64,000 nucleotides of DNA from Chryseobacterium flavum (lineage in GTDB: Bacteria > Bacteroidota > Bacteroidia > Flavobacteriales > Weeksellaceae). The notes under the pieces are model-generated. The model saw only the letters and a program-made list of their open reading frames with translations, was not told the origin of the DNA and did not search any database. Positions 35,522 to 44,173 of the stretch are shown piece after piece. Numbering within the stretch: the stretch's first letter is position 1; each line of letters opens with the position of its first letter. The DNA lies in assembly GCF_003385595.1 (NCBI RefSeq), contig NZ_QNUE01000008.1, positions 115,175 through 179,174 on the forward strand, in the 5' to 3' direction. The position numbers were made by a program, and so were the translations under genes.

Positions 35522-36502
35522 ATGAGACATTTAGTAAAAATTACCCTCAGCATTGCAATTGCTGCCCTATTTTCTTCCTGCACAGAAAGTATCACAGAAA
35601 GGGATATTCATGAAGCCGGATCTGTATCTGCACAAAAATCAAATTACAGAACTTCTTTAGCTCCGGTTGAAATGGTCAGCTGGATGTCTGGTCTTCAGGA
35701 TAACATTTCAATTTCAAGGATATCCATTCCCGGAAGCCATGACTCAGGGGCAACCATAGAAGTGCCTTCAAACAGCGGAACAGCAAAAACCCAAAATCTT
35801 ACCATTAGTGAACAACTGAATGCAGGAGTTCGGTTCCTGGATATCCGATGCAGGCATATTGATAATTCTTTCGCCATCCATCATGGCCCTATTTATCAAA
35901 ATCTGAACTTTGATGATGTACTGAATGCCTGTTATTCTTTCCTTGAAAGTCATCCGTCAGAAACTATTATCATGTCTGTAAAGGAAGAATATAATGCCTC
36001 AAACACTTCCAGAAGTTTTGAAAAAACTTTTGATTCTTATGTGCAGAAAAATCCGTCAAAATGGGATCTTGGAACCAATATTCCTACTTTGGGAACTATA
36101 AGGGGAAAGATCAGGCTGTTAAGAAGGTTTCCTGCTGAAACAGCCAAAGGAATTAACGCTACGGCATGGGCAGACAACACAACTTTTGAAATCAACAATG
36201 CAGAGGCACAAATGAAAATCCAGGATTATTACAAGGTTACTAATAATGATGATAAATGGACTGCAATTTCCAGTATTTTCAATGAAGCAAAAGCCAATAC
36301 GGGGAACAGGCTTTTCATCAACTTTACAAGCGGTTACAAGCCCCTGCTATTCGGAATTCCAAGTATTCCAACTGTTTCCAACAGCATTAACCCGAAACTA
36401 ACAACATTTTTCCAGACCAATACACAGGGAACTTACGGAACTGTGCCAATTGATTTTGTAAATGCTGAGATATCTGCGCTGATCGTAAACACAAATTTCT
36501 AA
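35522..36502 (+). CDS. PI-PLC X-domain lipoprotein (phosphatidylinositol-specific phospholipase C-like)
   Basis: This 326-residue lipoprotein has the signal MRHLVKITLSIAIAALFSSC. The catalytic X-domain shows the expected order: SRISIPGSHDSGA (first catalytic His), QLNAGVRFLDIRCRH, FAIHHGPIY (second His), SHPSETIIMSVKEEYN. It probably cleaves phosphatidylinositol or glycosyl-PI and releases a cyclic phosphoinositol. I use the ATG at 35522; the longer frame would start at a TTG at 35477 and adds 15 residues before the lipobox. It is convergent with the fused phosphatase at 36614, and near two SusC/SusD pairs and a phosphocholine PLC. Confidence 0.85.
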   Translation: MRHLVKITLSIAIAALFSSCTESITERDIHEAGSVSAQKSNYRTSLAPVEMVSWMSGLQDNISISRISIPGSHDSGATIEVPSNSGTAKTQNLTISEQLNAGVRFLDIRCRHIDNSFAIHHGPIYQNLNFDDVLNACYSFLESHPSETIIMSVKEEYNASNTSRSFEKTFDSYVQKNPSKWDLGTNIPTLGTIRGKIRLLRRFPAETAKGINATAWADNTTFEINNAEAQMKIQDYYKVTNNDDKWTAISSIFNEAKANTGNRLFINFTSGYKPLLFGIPSIPTVSNSINPKLTTFFQTNTQGTYGTVPIDFVNAEISALIVNTNF

Positions 36503-36559
36503 ACCGTTCGGAAGTTTGTTATACCCTAACAAAACATCGAATATCAGATCAGAAATAAC

Positions 36560-36587
36560 AAAGGCTGTCTTTTTTATGACAGCCTTT
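36560..36587. terminator. bidirectional terminator
   Basis: The perfect 10-bp stem AAAGGCTGTC / GACAGCCTTT with an 8-nt loop lies between the convergent PI-PLC and phosphatase genes. Confidence 0.85.
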
Positions 36588-36613
36588 TAAATACATCAAA
36601 ATCAATTTATAGG

Positions 36614-38437
36614 TTACCTGATACCATAAGCGGCAAGTATCTTTTTAAAAATCTCCGTGTTTTCAAAGAATCCTGTAAATTCTTTTGAATTTGGGCCATA
36701 TGCAAATACGCTTGAAGGAATTGATGTATGATCATTCGTGCTGAAATGACCAAATACCCAGCCTTCTTTAAGACTTCCGTCCAGAAGGGTCAAACCTCCT
36801 GTTTCATGATCTCCCACCACAATGACCAGTGTCTCCTTATTTTCATCTGCAAATTTCATGGCTTTTCCTACTACATGATCAAAGTCCAGAAGTTCAGTTA
36901 CAAGTTGTTCAAGATTGTTGCTGTGACCTCCTCCATCTGTCTGTGAAGCTTCCACCATCATAAAAAAGCCTTTGTTATTATCTTTCAGATGATTTAAAGT
37001 AAAGTCAAATGCTTCAGAAAGCCAATTTCCTCTCCCATTTGTTATCCTTTGAGAAGCTAAAGGATCAATAACCAAGGTACGGTTGTTTATGGTACGAACA
37101 GACTCCAGGTCCTGGTATACGTCAATTTTGGCCTGCTTAAAATTCTGCAGATTCTTTTGAGATAAACCACTTGTAGGGCCGCCAATCAAAATTTTAGTCT
37201 TGGAAGCTGCAAAATCTTTCAGAATTGTTTCCGAACTGTTTCTGTTATCAGAATGTGCATAAAAGTCTGCCGGGGTAGCATCGGTGACATCCCCTGTAGA
37301 GATCAGTCCTGAAACCAGCCCTTTTTCAGCAATAATATCCGGAATCTGAGCCAGAGCTTTTCCCATATGATCTACTCCTACAAAGGTATTTTTGGTTTTC
37401 TCCCCCGTTGCAAAGGCTGTTGATCCCGGAGCGGAGTCTGTTACATAAGCATTATACGAGTTCGTATTGGATAATCCGGTCGCTTTCATATTAAACACAT
37501 TCAGTTTTCCTTTATTGGCTGTAAATGCAGCGTAATATTGTGGTAAAGAAGTTCCGTCAGGAATCAGGAGAATTACATTTTTAACTTTTTTTGCAGTTCC
37601 GTCTGATGCATAAGTGGGGGTGTATGTACTGTATTCCTTTGTATTCTTATAAAAATTTCGGGGAATATTATTCATAAACTTTTTAAGATCAGGGATATGA
37701 TCCGTATTGATGTAATCTACTCCGATATCCATAAGGTTTACCCATGCATTCGGGAAGTCAGGTGCTCCATAAAATCGTATCGGTTTCTCTCTTGCATGAG
37801 ATTTTTCCACCATCTTTCTTATTTTATCTGTCTCCTCATCCCTTGGAATTCCTTTTCCGTTCCATTTGACAAGCTCGGGAAGGTTTGCACTGAACATTCC
37901 TACTCTTTTCAACTGCTCATCGGTATAGCTTTTATCAGGATCGCCATCAAAAGACAGGTAATCAGGATAATTTTTAAAATCATCCGGTTGTGGTCTTTCT
38001 CCCGTAATGACAATCCTGACTCCCGGATTCCCGGTAATTTCAGGATATTTTTTTAATGTAGTAACTAATGTACTTAAAGCTGTTTTATAATCCTGCTTAA
38101 CATCAATAAGCAACTGAAGTTTTTTCTTTAGATCCGGATAAACATTTCCTTTATTCAGTTTAATCTGTTTCGAGATCGGATCCAGATAAAGGTTTTCCAG
38201 TGTTCTGCACGCAGACAGCTCTTTTTCAGTATGAGCCACCCACAATTTTCCTTTTACCGGAAAAACATCTGCTTCTATAGAACCAAAACCTGCATAATAC
38301 GCCTGCCAGAAAGGAACTTCCTGCATATAATCATTATGTGAATGTGCATTTCCCACATTATACTTCAGATAATTCTGTGCCTGGTTTTCAGAGAAAAAGG
38401 CCATGGCCAGAAGTGTCAAAATTTTTGATAGTTTCAT
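36614..38437 (-). CDS. fused glycerophosphodiesterase-like (AIM6-type) and alkaline phosphatase enzyme
   Basis: This is a 607-residue exported protein with two enzyme domains. After the signal (MKLSKILTLLAMAFFSENQAQ), residues ~25-275 form a TIM-barrel phosphodiesterase-like domain: GNAHSHNDYMQEVPFWQAY (His pair), SIEADVFPVKGKLWVAHTEK, LLIDVKQDYKTAL, DIGVDYINTDHI. Residues ~285-607 are an alkaline phosphatase: LLIPDGTSLPQYY (Asp), VTDSAPGSTAFATGEKT (Ser nucleophile region), EASQTDGGGHSNN and VVGDHETGGLTLL (metal ligands). A coupled role, cleaving glycerophosphodiesters and then removing phosphate, is inferred. It is the third gene of the SusC1-SusD1 run, 71 nt after SusD1 with a hairpin in between. 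The start at 38437 begins the signal peptide. Confidence 0.88.
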   Translation of the reverse strand: MKLSKILTLLAMAFFSENQAQNYLKYNVGNAHSHNDYMQEVPFWQAYYAGFGSIEADVFPVKGKLWVAHTEKELSACRTLENLYLDPISKQIKLNKGNVYPDLKKKLQLLIDVKQDYKTALSTLVTTLKKYPEITGNPGVRIVITGERPQPDDFKNYPDYLSFDGDPDKSYTDEQLKRVGMFSANLPELVKWNGKGIPRDEETDKIRKMVEKSHAREKPIRFYGAPDFPNAWVNLMDIGVDYINTDHIPDLKKFMNNIPRNFYKNTKEYSTYTPTYASDGTAKKVKNVILLIPDGTSLPQYYAAFTANKGKLNVFNMKATGLSNTNSYNAYVTDSAPGSTAFATGEKTKNTFVGVDHMGKALAQIPDIIAEKGLVSGLISTGDVTDATPADFYAHSDNRNSSETILKDFAASKTKILIGGPTSGLSQKNLQNFKQAKIDVYQDLESVRTINNRTLVIDPLASQRITNGRGNWLSEAFDFTLNHLKDNNKGFFMMVEASQTDGGGHSNNLEQLVTELLDFDHVVGKAMKFADENKETLVIVVGDHETGGLTLLDGSLKEGWVFGHFSTNDHTSIPSSVFAYGPNSKEFTGFFENTEIFKKILAAYGIR

Positions 38438-38455
38438 AATACTGTGAAAAAACCA

Positions 38456-38481
38456 TATCATCACAGAGTTCTGTGATGATA
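38456..38481 (-). promoter_or_regulatory. 11-bp stem-loop between SusD1 and the fused phosphatase
   Basis: TATCATCACAG, a 4-nt loop, then CTGTGATGATA form a perfect hairpin. On the minus strand a GGTTTTTT tract follows, 19 nt before the phosphatase ATG, so it looks like an intrinsic terminator or attenuator inside the operon. Confidence 0.6.
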
Positions 38482-38508
38482 CAGTAGATAATATATTAGA
38501 TTAAAATT

Positions 38509-40017
38509 TTACCAACCTTCATTTTGTTTAATGACTCCATGACTGTTTACAATTTCAGCTTGCGGAACTGCCCAGACATTATGCACTGCCGGGTTAAAGT
38601 TTCTGGCTGCCCATACCACCTGACCGGCAATTCCATGCAAAGGTTTGGCATATGCTTCTTTAGCATCTCCCCACCTTACAAGGTCTCTGTGTCTGTCTGC
38701 CCATTCTCCTGCAAGCTCACAACGTCTTTCATGTTTCAGGTCTGTCATTGTACAACCGGATTTTGGAGATAAACCGGCCCTTTGCCTGATCATATTAATC
38801 TCAAGATCAGCATTCTGCCCCATCATCAATAAGGCTTCAGCTTTAATAAGGATAACCTCAGCATATCGCATAATCGGAACAGCAAGATCTGTACATGGAT
38901 AATCTCCGTTAGCGCTTACGTGCCCGCTTTTCAGCTGGTATTTAAAAGCATCCATGTATTTATTGAACTGATACCCGGTAAGAGAATTGATAGAAGCATA
39001 TGTTCTTTCTGTTCCGTTAAACGTAAACTTATCTCCTAATTTCAGAATGGTTACACTTCTTCGGAGATCTCCTGCTTCATATTCATCATAAAGTTCTTTA
39101 GTGGGCTGAAAATATCCCCATCCGTTATATTCTCCCCAGCCTTTATTTTCAAGCATTACTCCGGGAAGAATACTCCCTACAGCATTAAATTTAGGAGTAC
39201 TTGGAATAGACCAGATATATTCTGAACTATAATTATTTTCAGCTTTAAAGACATCTGCATAATTATTTAACAGGTTTCTGTTGCCTTTGGTGATGACTTC
39301 ATTTGCCCAGTAAGCTGCATTCTGCCAGTCTTTCATAAATAAGTAAACCTTGGCAAGAAGTGCCCATGCTGCTGCTTTATGTGGTCTCCCATAATCTTTT
39401 GCCGGAAGTTCCGCCTGAGCAGGCAGCAATTCTGCAGCTTTTTTTAAATCATTGACAATAAATTTGTAGTTATCGGTTACATTGGCTGCCCGGGGAATCG
39501 GATTAGGATCGGGTGCTTTTGTACGGTCTATGATGGGGACCCCTGCTTTTTCATTTCCATAATTATAAGACAGTTCAAAATACATTCTGCTGCTCATAAA
39601 TAAAGCCTCACCCAGATATTTATTCTTAACAGCTGTCGAAGTCTGAATATTATCTACATTACGGATAACCCTGTTTGCAACCCCTATCACATTATATCTT
39701 TTATTCCACTGGGTTTCCAGATCTCCTGCAGCAATATAGTTACTGCTGAAATTCTTAACATTGTCCGCTTCACTTTTTGCCCTTCCGGTCACCATATCAT
39801 CACTTGCATTGATAAACCAGAAAAATCCTCTTCCATAAAACTCGCTGTCAGACAAAGGTTTATACATGGCGTTAGCTCCGGTAATCAGATCATTCTCCGT
39901 TTTCCAGAAACTGGCTTCGGTTGGAGTACCTTCCGGCTGGATATCAAGTTCTCCGGTACATGATAAAAGCGTTACTGCTATTCCGGACATTAAAAATATT
40001 CTATTGAAAAATTTCAT
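38509..40017 (-). CDS. SusD/RagB family nutrient-binding lipoprotein (SusD1)
   Basis: This 502-residue lipoprotein (MKFFNRIFLMSGIAVTLLSC) is a SusD/RagB surface lid protein: LDIQPEGTPTEASFWKTEND, TETQW-like core, TPR-like helices (ALFMSSRMYFELSYNYG, AAAWALLAKVYLFMKDW), and the C-terminal LKHERRCELAGEWADRHRDLVRWG block. It binds the ligand for the paired SusC1 barrel, 28 nt upstream. The ligand cannot be read from sequence; the downstream phosphatase suggests a phosphorylated organic compound. Confidence 0.92.
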   Translation of the reverse strand: MKFFNRIFLMSGIAVTLLSCTGELDIQPEGTPTEASFWKTENDLITGANAMYKPLSDSEFYGRGFFWFINASDDMVTGRAKSEADNVKNFSSNYIAAGDLETQWNKRYNVIGVANRVIRNVDNIQTSTAVKNKYLGEALFMSSRMYFELSYNYGNEKAGVPIIDRTKAPDPNPIPRAANVTDNYKFIVNDLKKAAELLPAQAELPAKDYGRPHKAAAWALLAKVYLFMKDWQNAAYWANEVITKGNRNLLNNYADVFKAENNYSSEYIWSIPSTPKFNAVGSILPGVMLENKGWGEYNGWGYFQPTKELYDEYEAGDLRRSVTILKLGDKFTFNGTERTYASINSLTGYQFNKYMDAFKYQLKSGHVSANGDYPCTDLAVPIMRYAEVILIKAEALLMMGQNADLEINMIRQRAGLSPKSGCTMTDLKHERRCELAGEWADRHRDLVRWGDAKEAYAKPLHGIAGQVVWAARNFNPAVHNVWAVPQAEIVNSHGVIKQNEGW

Positions 40018-40045
40018 TTTTAATTTTTTTTATTTGTTGAAAAAA

Positions 40046-42934
40046 TTATAGCCCTACTTCTACTCCAAAGATGAAAGAACGCGCCTGAGGATATCTTCCG
40101 GTATCCACACCGTAAGAGTTCATTCCTACTTCAGGATCAAAGCCTGTATATTTGGTAATTGTAAAGAGATTATTGGCAGTCATGTAGATCCTGATCTTAT
40201 TTACATCCAGTTTCTGGTAAAGTTCCTTAGGTAATGAATAACCAATTGTCAGGTTTTTCAGCCTTAAGTAAGATCCGTTTTCCACATAGAAATCTGAAAC
40301 CTTGGAATAATTTCCACCCGGATCACCATGAACCAGTCTTGGAATATCTGTATTTGTATTCTGAGGTGTCCATGCATTAAGGATATCTCTATCCATATTA
40401 TAATTTTGTCCTGTCCCTCCCGGATTTAATGAGATAAATTTCAGGCCGTTGAATATTTTGTTCCCGTACACCCCCTGAAAGAATACATTGAGATCAAAGT
40501 TTTTCCAGGTCATATTATAAGAAAATCCATAAGAAAACTTAGGATATGGACTTCCCAGATTTACAAAATCACTATTGCTGAGCACTCCTGTATTCCCTTC
40601 TTTTTTTAGAAACTTAATATCTCCCGGCTTCGCATTGGGCTGTATAAGATTACCATTTGCATCCCTGTAGTTGTTAATTTCCTCCTGTGACTGAAAAATC
40701 CCTGCTGTTTTATATCCGTAGAAAGAATACAATGGATCCCCTACTTTTACACGTGTAGGTTTTAACACTCCCCTTACGCCATTATCATTAATAAAAATTT
40801 CATCTACATCAGCCAACTGCTTCACCGTGTTTTTTAGTTGACTAAATGTAGCCCCTATTGAATAACTGAAATCTCCGGTATTTTTACTGTTGTAATTGAC
40901 TCCTATTTCATATCCCTTATCCTGAAATAACCCTGCATTAACATATTGATTGTTATACGTCGCAGTACTTGGCAGATTCACATTAAAGATCTGATCTTTT
41001 GAGTTTTTCACAAAATAGTCAAACTGCAGGGAAAGACTGTTGTGAAAAAAGGAAGCATCCATTCCGAAATTGGTCTGTTCAGATTTCCCCCATTTCAGAT
41101 CCGGGTTAGGTCTTGTGGTTGCATAATACGCAATATTCTGAGATGGATCCTGTCCAAAAATCACATTATTATCTCTTGTCATTAATGGGTTGACCGCTTG
41201 GGGTGAAATTCCTCCAAGATTTCCTAAAATACCATAACTTCCTCTAAGCTTTAAGTTTGATAGCCAGGAAATATCACTCATAAAATCTTCCTTTGAAAGC
41301 ACCCATGCCCCGGAAACCGCGTAATAATTTGCAAAGCGGTTCTGTTTTGCAACCAGCGAAGATCCGTCGCGTCTTCCCAATAAGCTGACAATGTATTTTC
41401 CTGCATAATCATAGTTTAGTCTTGCCAGATAAGAAACAAGGGCTTGTTTAAATCTGTAGCTGGAAACTTCTTTATTGGTATCTGCTGCATTCTGAAGATA
41501 TTGGAATACCTCTGCTTCGCTCCTGAAGTCAAATGCTTTTGCCATGAATCCTTCCTCAACCGTTTTCTGGAAAGTAAAACCTGCCAGGAAATCAAAATTA
41601 TGTCTGCCTGCAGCGAATTTATAAGACAGGAGCTGCTCTGCCAGAGCTGTGGATGAATTGTTAGACTGATATTCTAAATTATTTGTATCGAATATTTTTC
41701 CTACTTCAAGAACCCTGGAAGTAAAGTTTTTCACATTCCCTATTTTAAATGTTTGCGAAAAGTTTGAACGGAATTTCAAATCTTTTGCCAATGTAATCTC
41801 TGCGTAGGGATTAACTAAAATTTCATGGGTAGGATTTCTGATGTTAATTCTTTTGAGATAAGCAACAGGATTGATCATATCTCCATAGCCTCCCGCCACA
41901 TCAATAGGAAGCCCGGAGAAAGCTCCTGTTGGAGTGTAGACCGGTACATTAGGTGGATAATACATAGCAGCTACCAAAGCCCCCGTATAGCCACTTTTGG
42001 TGTCTGCCGTGTTTCCATCGGAATAATTGTAATACATATTTTCTCCGATCGTCAGCCAGTTTTTCACCTTATGCTCAGAATTCACTCTGAAATTATAGCG
42101 CTTTGCCTGTGTATTTATTAAAATCCCTTCCAGTGCCCTGTGATTCATTCCCACAAAGTATCTTGATTTATCACTTCCTCCGCTTAAATTAAGATTATAC
42201 TCCTGAATTGTTCCGGTACGAAAAATTTCTTTCATCCAGTCTGTCCGGGTTATTCTACCGTCCGGAAACTTTTCAGAATTGAAAGCCAATGGTAAGCTAC
42301 CAAGCTTTCCAGCGTTCGCATAAGCCTGGTACATCACATCCTGGAACTCAGCAGCATTTAAAGATTCTTTCAGTCTCCATGCTTGATTGATTCCATACTT
42401 CACATCAAAATCCACAGTGAGAATTCCTTTTTTACCTTTTTTGGTGGTAATCAGGATTACACCACCCGAAGATCTGGCCCCATAGATTGCAGCAGAGGCG
42501 TCTTTAAGAACCGAAATATCCTGAATATCATTAGGATTAATGGATGGTGTTCCGTTAAAAACAACCCCATCTACAACATAAAGAGGAGTTTCACCATTAA
42601 TACCACCCAGACCCCGGATGTTTACCTTTGGCGAACCATTGGGATCTCCCCCTTCATTAACTACCGTTACTCCGGGGGCTTTCCCCTGAAGAACCTCACC
42701 TACTCCCGAGAGAGATCTGGAAGTCAGCTTATCCAATGACGCTTCAGAAACTGCTCCGGATACCTTACTTTTTTTCTGGGTTCCATACCCTACAACAACA
42801 ACTTCGTCAATGACTTTTTCCTTTAAGCTGTCTTTTTTTTGAGATAGAAACATCGGAGAAACCGATATTGCACCAATAAGTAATACCTTCCCCGTTAAAT
42901 AAGAAACTGAAACAGGGATCTTAAATACATTCAT
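40046..42934 (-). CDS. SusC/RagA family TonB-linked outer membrane transporter (SusC1)
   Basis: This 962-residue TonB-dependent barrel has a signal ending VSPMFLSQ, a TonB-box-like IDEVVVVGYGTQ, plug signatures (LSGVGEVLQGKAPGVTVVNE, VNIRGLGGINGETPLYVVDG, SAAIYGARSSGGVILITTK) and a C-terminal GVEVGL barrel end. It has no N-terminal CarboxypepD_reg domain and no STN signalling domain, unlike SusC2, which has the former. The ATG at 42934 is chosen because a -7 element lies 21 nt upstream and overlaps the longer frame's TTG. It heads the SusC1-SusD1-phosphatase operon. Confidence 0.93.
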   Translation of the reverse strand: MNVFKIPVSVSYLTGKVLLIGAISVSPMFLSQKKDSLKEKVIDEVVVVGYGTQKKSKVSGAVSEASLDKLTSRSLSGVGEVLQGKAPGVTVVNEGGDPNGSPKVNIRGLGGINGETPLYVVDGVVFNGTPSINPNDIQDISVLKDASAAIYGARSSGGVILITTKKGKKGILTVDFDVKYGINQAWRLKESLNAAEFQDVMYQAYANAGKLGSLPLAFNSEKFPDGRITRTDWMKEIFRTGTIQEYNLNLSGGSDKSRYFVGMNHRALEGILINTQAKRYNFRVNSEHKVKNWLTIGENMYYNYSDGNTADTKSGYTGALVAAMYYPPNVPVYTPTGAFSGLPIDVAGGYGDMINPVAYLKRINIRNPTHEILVNPYAEITLAKDLKFRSNFSQTFKIGNVKNFTSRVLEVGKIFDTNNLEYQSNNSSTALAEQLLSYKFAAGRHNFDFLAGFTFQKTVEEGFMAKAFDFRSEAEVFQYLQNAADTNKEVSSYRFKQALVSYLARLNYDYAGKYIVSLLGRRDGSSLVAKQNRFANYYAVSGAWVLSKEDFMSDISWLSNLKLRGSYGILGNLGGISPQAVNPLMTRDNNVIFGQDPSQNIAYYATTRPNPDLKWGKSEQTNFGMDASFFHNSLSLQFDYFVKNSKDQIFNVNLPSTATYNNQYVNAGLFQDKGYEIGVNYNSKNTGDFSYSIGATFSQLKNTVKQLADVDEIFINDNGVRGVLKPTRVKVGDPLYSFYGYKTAGIFQSQEEINNYRDANGNLIQPNAKPGDIKFLKKEGNTGVLSNSDFVNLGSPYPKFSYGFSYNMTWKNFDLNVFFQGVYGNKIFNGLKFISLNPGGTGQNYNMDRDILNAWTPQNTNTDIPRLVHGDPGGNYSKVSDFYVENGSYLRLKNLTIGYSLPKELYQKLDVNKIRIYMTANNLFTITKYTGFDPEVGMNSYGVDTGRYPQARSFIFGVEVGL

Positions 42935-42955
42935 GACATCCTTTTTAATTAGATG

Positions 42956-42963
42956 CAAAATTA
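42956..42963 (-). promoter_or_regulatory. -7 element for the SusC1 operon
   Basis: The coding strand reads TAATTTTG (TAnnTTTG), 21 nt before the ATG at 42934. Direct repeats lie further upstream at 43047-43088. Confidence 0.55.
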
Positions 42964-43046
42964 GAATAGCCCTATCTGAGCGGTATTAAGATTTTCTTAT
43001 GTTTTTATTAAGAATTTTTAGCTAAGATCAATACCTCCCTTACACC

Positions 43047-43088
43047 CTGAACAGATAACTAACTGTATATCAAACACTGAACAGATAA
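43047..43088. repeat. two 12-bp direct repeats 30 bp apart, candidate operator
   Basis: CTGAACAGATAA occurs exactly at 43047-43058 and again at 43077-43088, a 30-bp period (about three helical turns). They lie in the ~355-nt divergent gap between SusC1 and the SDR gene. No other gene-like feature is in this gap apart from the two -7 elements at its ends. A regulator binding site is inferred. Confidence 0.45.
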
Positions 43089-43241
43089 ATTAATTTATTC
43101 AACCGATACGGAAGGTCTTATTGAGATTAAATTTATTTTAAGTTTAATTGTCCGGAAACTAAAAACTCTTAGCCAAACAGCATATTATTATAGCTGCATA
43201 TATTCAGAAATAATAAATAACAGAGTTCATTTTTCTTTTTT

Positions 43242-43249
43242 TACATTTG
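43242..43249 (+). promoter_or_regulatory. -7 element for the SDR gene
   Basis: TACATTTG (TAnnTTTG) lies 68 nt before the ATG at 43318. The leader has no evident structure. Confidence 0.45.
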
Positions 43250-43317
43250 CTGGAAAATAGAAAATGCTTAAGCATTCTTTTTGAGATATTAAACAATTAA
43301 AAATTATACTGATCGAA

Positions 43318-44106
43318 ATGACCATCATTATTACAGGTACCTCTTCAGGAATTGGTTTTGTATTAGCCGAATATTTTGGTAAAAAAGGACACCATGTATA
43401 CGGTCTGAGCAGAAAATATGCGGAAAGCCAGTATTTCAAATCTATTCCGGCTGATGTTACTGATAATACAGCTGTTCAGAAAGCTATTGCCGAAGTTTTA
43501 AAAACAGAAACCAGAATTGATCTCCTGATTAATAATGCAGGAATGGGAATGGTAGGTGCTGTAGAAGATTCCACAAAAGAAGATATTCTAAAACTTTTCA
43601 GCCTGAACCTGGCAGGTGCTGTTCAAATGATGACTGCTGTTCTTCCGAACATGCGTGAACACAAATCGGGTAAGATTATTAACATTTCCAGCATCGGAAG
43701 TGAAATGGGACTGCCCTTCCGGGGATTTTATTCCGCCTCAAAATCTGCTCTGGACAAAGTAACGGAAGCCATGAGATATGAAGTATATCCCTGGAATATT
43801 GAAGTGTGTTCTCTTCATCTCGGGGATATTAAAACCAATATTGCTGAAAACAGGGTTATTGCAAAGGTCTCACAGCCATACACAACTGTTTTCAATAAAG
43901 TATACACTTTGATGAATTCACACGTAGATGATGGAACCGACCCTCTTGAGGTTGCTGAATACGTTGAAAAACTTTTAGGAAAAAATAAATGGAAAGCACA
44001 TTACTATTTTGGTAAATTCGGACAAAAAATCGGAGTACCATTGAAATGGATTCTTCCACAGATAGTTTATGAGAATTTAATGAAAAAGTATAATAAACTG
44101 GACTAG
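43318..44106 (+). CDS. SDR family oxidoreductase
   Basis: This is a 262-residue classical short-chain dehydrogenase/reductase. It has the nucleotide-binding TGTSSGIGFVLAEYF at the N-terminus, DLLINNAGMGMVGAV (NNAG), the catalytic Ser in NISSIGSEMG, and Y-x-x-x-K in FYSASKSALDK. Its substrate is unknown. It lies 67 nt before the barrel gene at 44174 on the same strand. Confidence 0.9.
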   Translation: MTIIITGTSSGIGFVLAEYFGKKGHHVYGLSRKYAESQYFKSIPADVTDNTAVQKAIAEVLKTETRIDLLINNAGMGMVGAVEDSTKEDILKLFSLNLAGAVQMMTAVLPNMREHKSGKIINISSIGSEMGLPFRGFYSASKSALDKVTEAMRYEVYPWNIEVCSLHLGDIKTNIAENRVIAKVSQPYTTVFNKVYTLMNSHVDDGTDPLEVAEYVEKLLGKNKWKAHYYFGKFGQKIGVPLKWILPQIVYENLMKKYNKLD

Positions 44107-44173
44107 TTTCAGTTATTAGAAATATTATACTAAAGCTACTTCATAATCCTTAATGAGTTAAGCCAATTATCAA

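Noticed and set aside
38524..38902. Plus-strand ORFs across the 3' end of SusD1
   Set aside because: They lie antisense to SusD1 and have no start, signal or family features.
43047..43088. Reading the direct repeats as a CRISPR or mobile-element remnant
   Set aside because: Only two short units occur, with no inverted terminal repeats, spacers or cas genes. A regulatory site is the simpler explanation.
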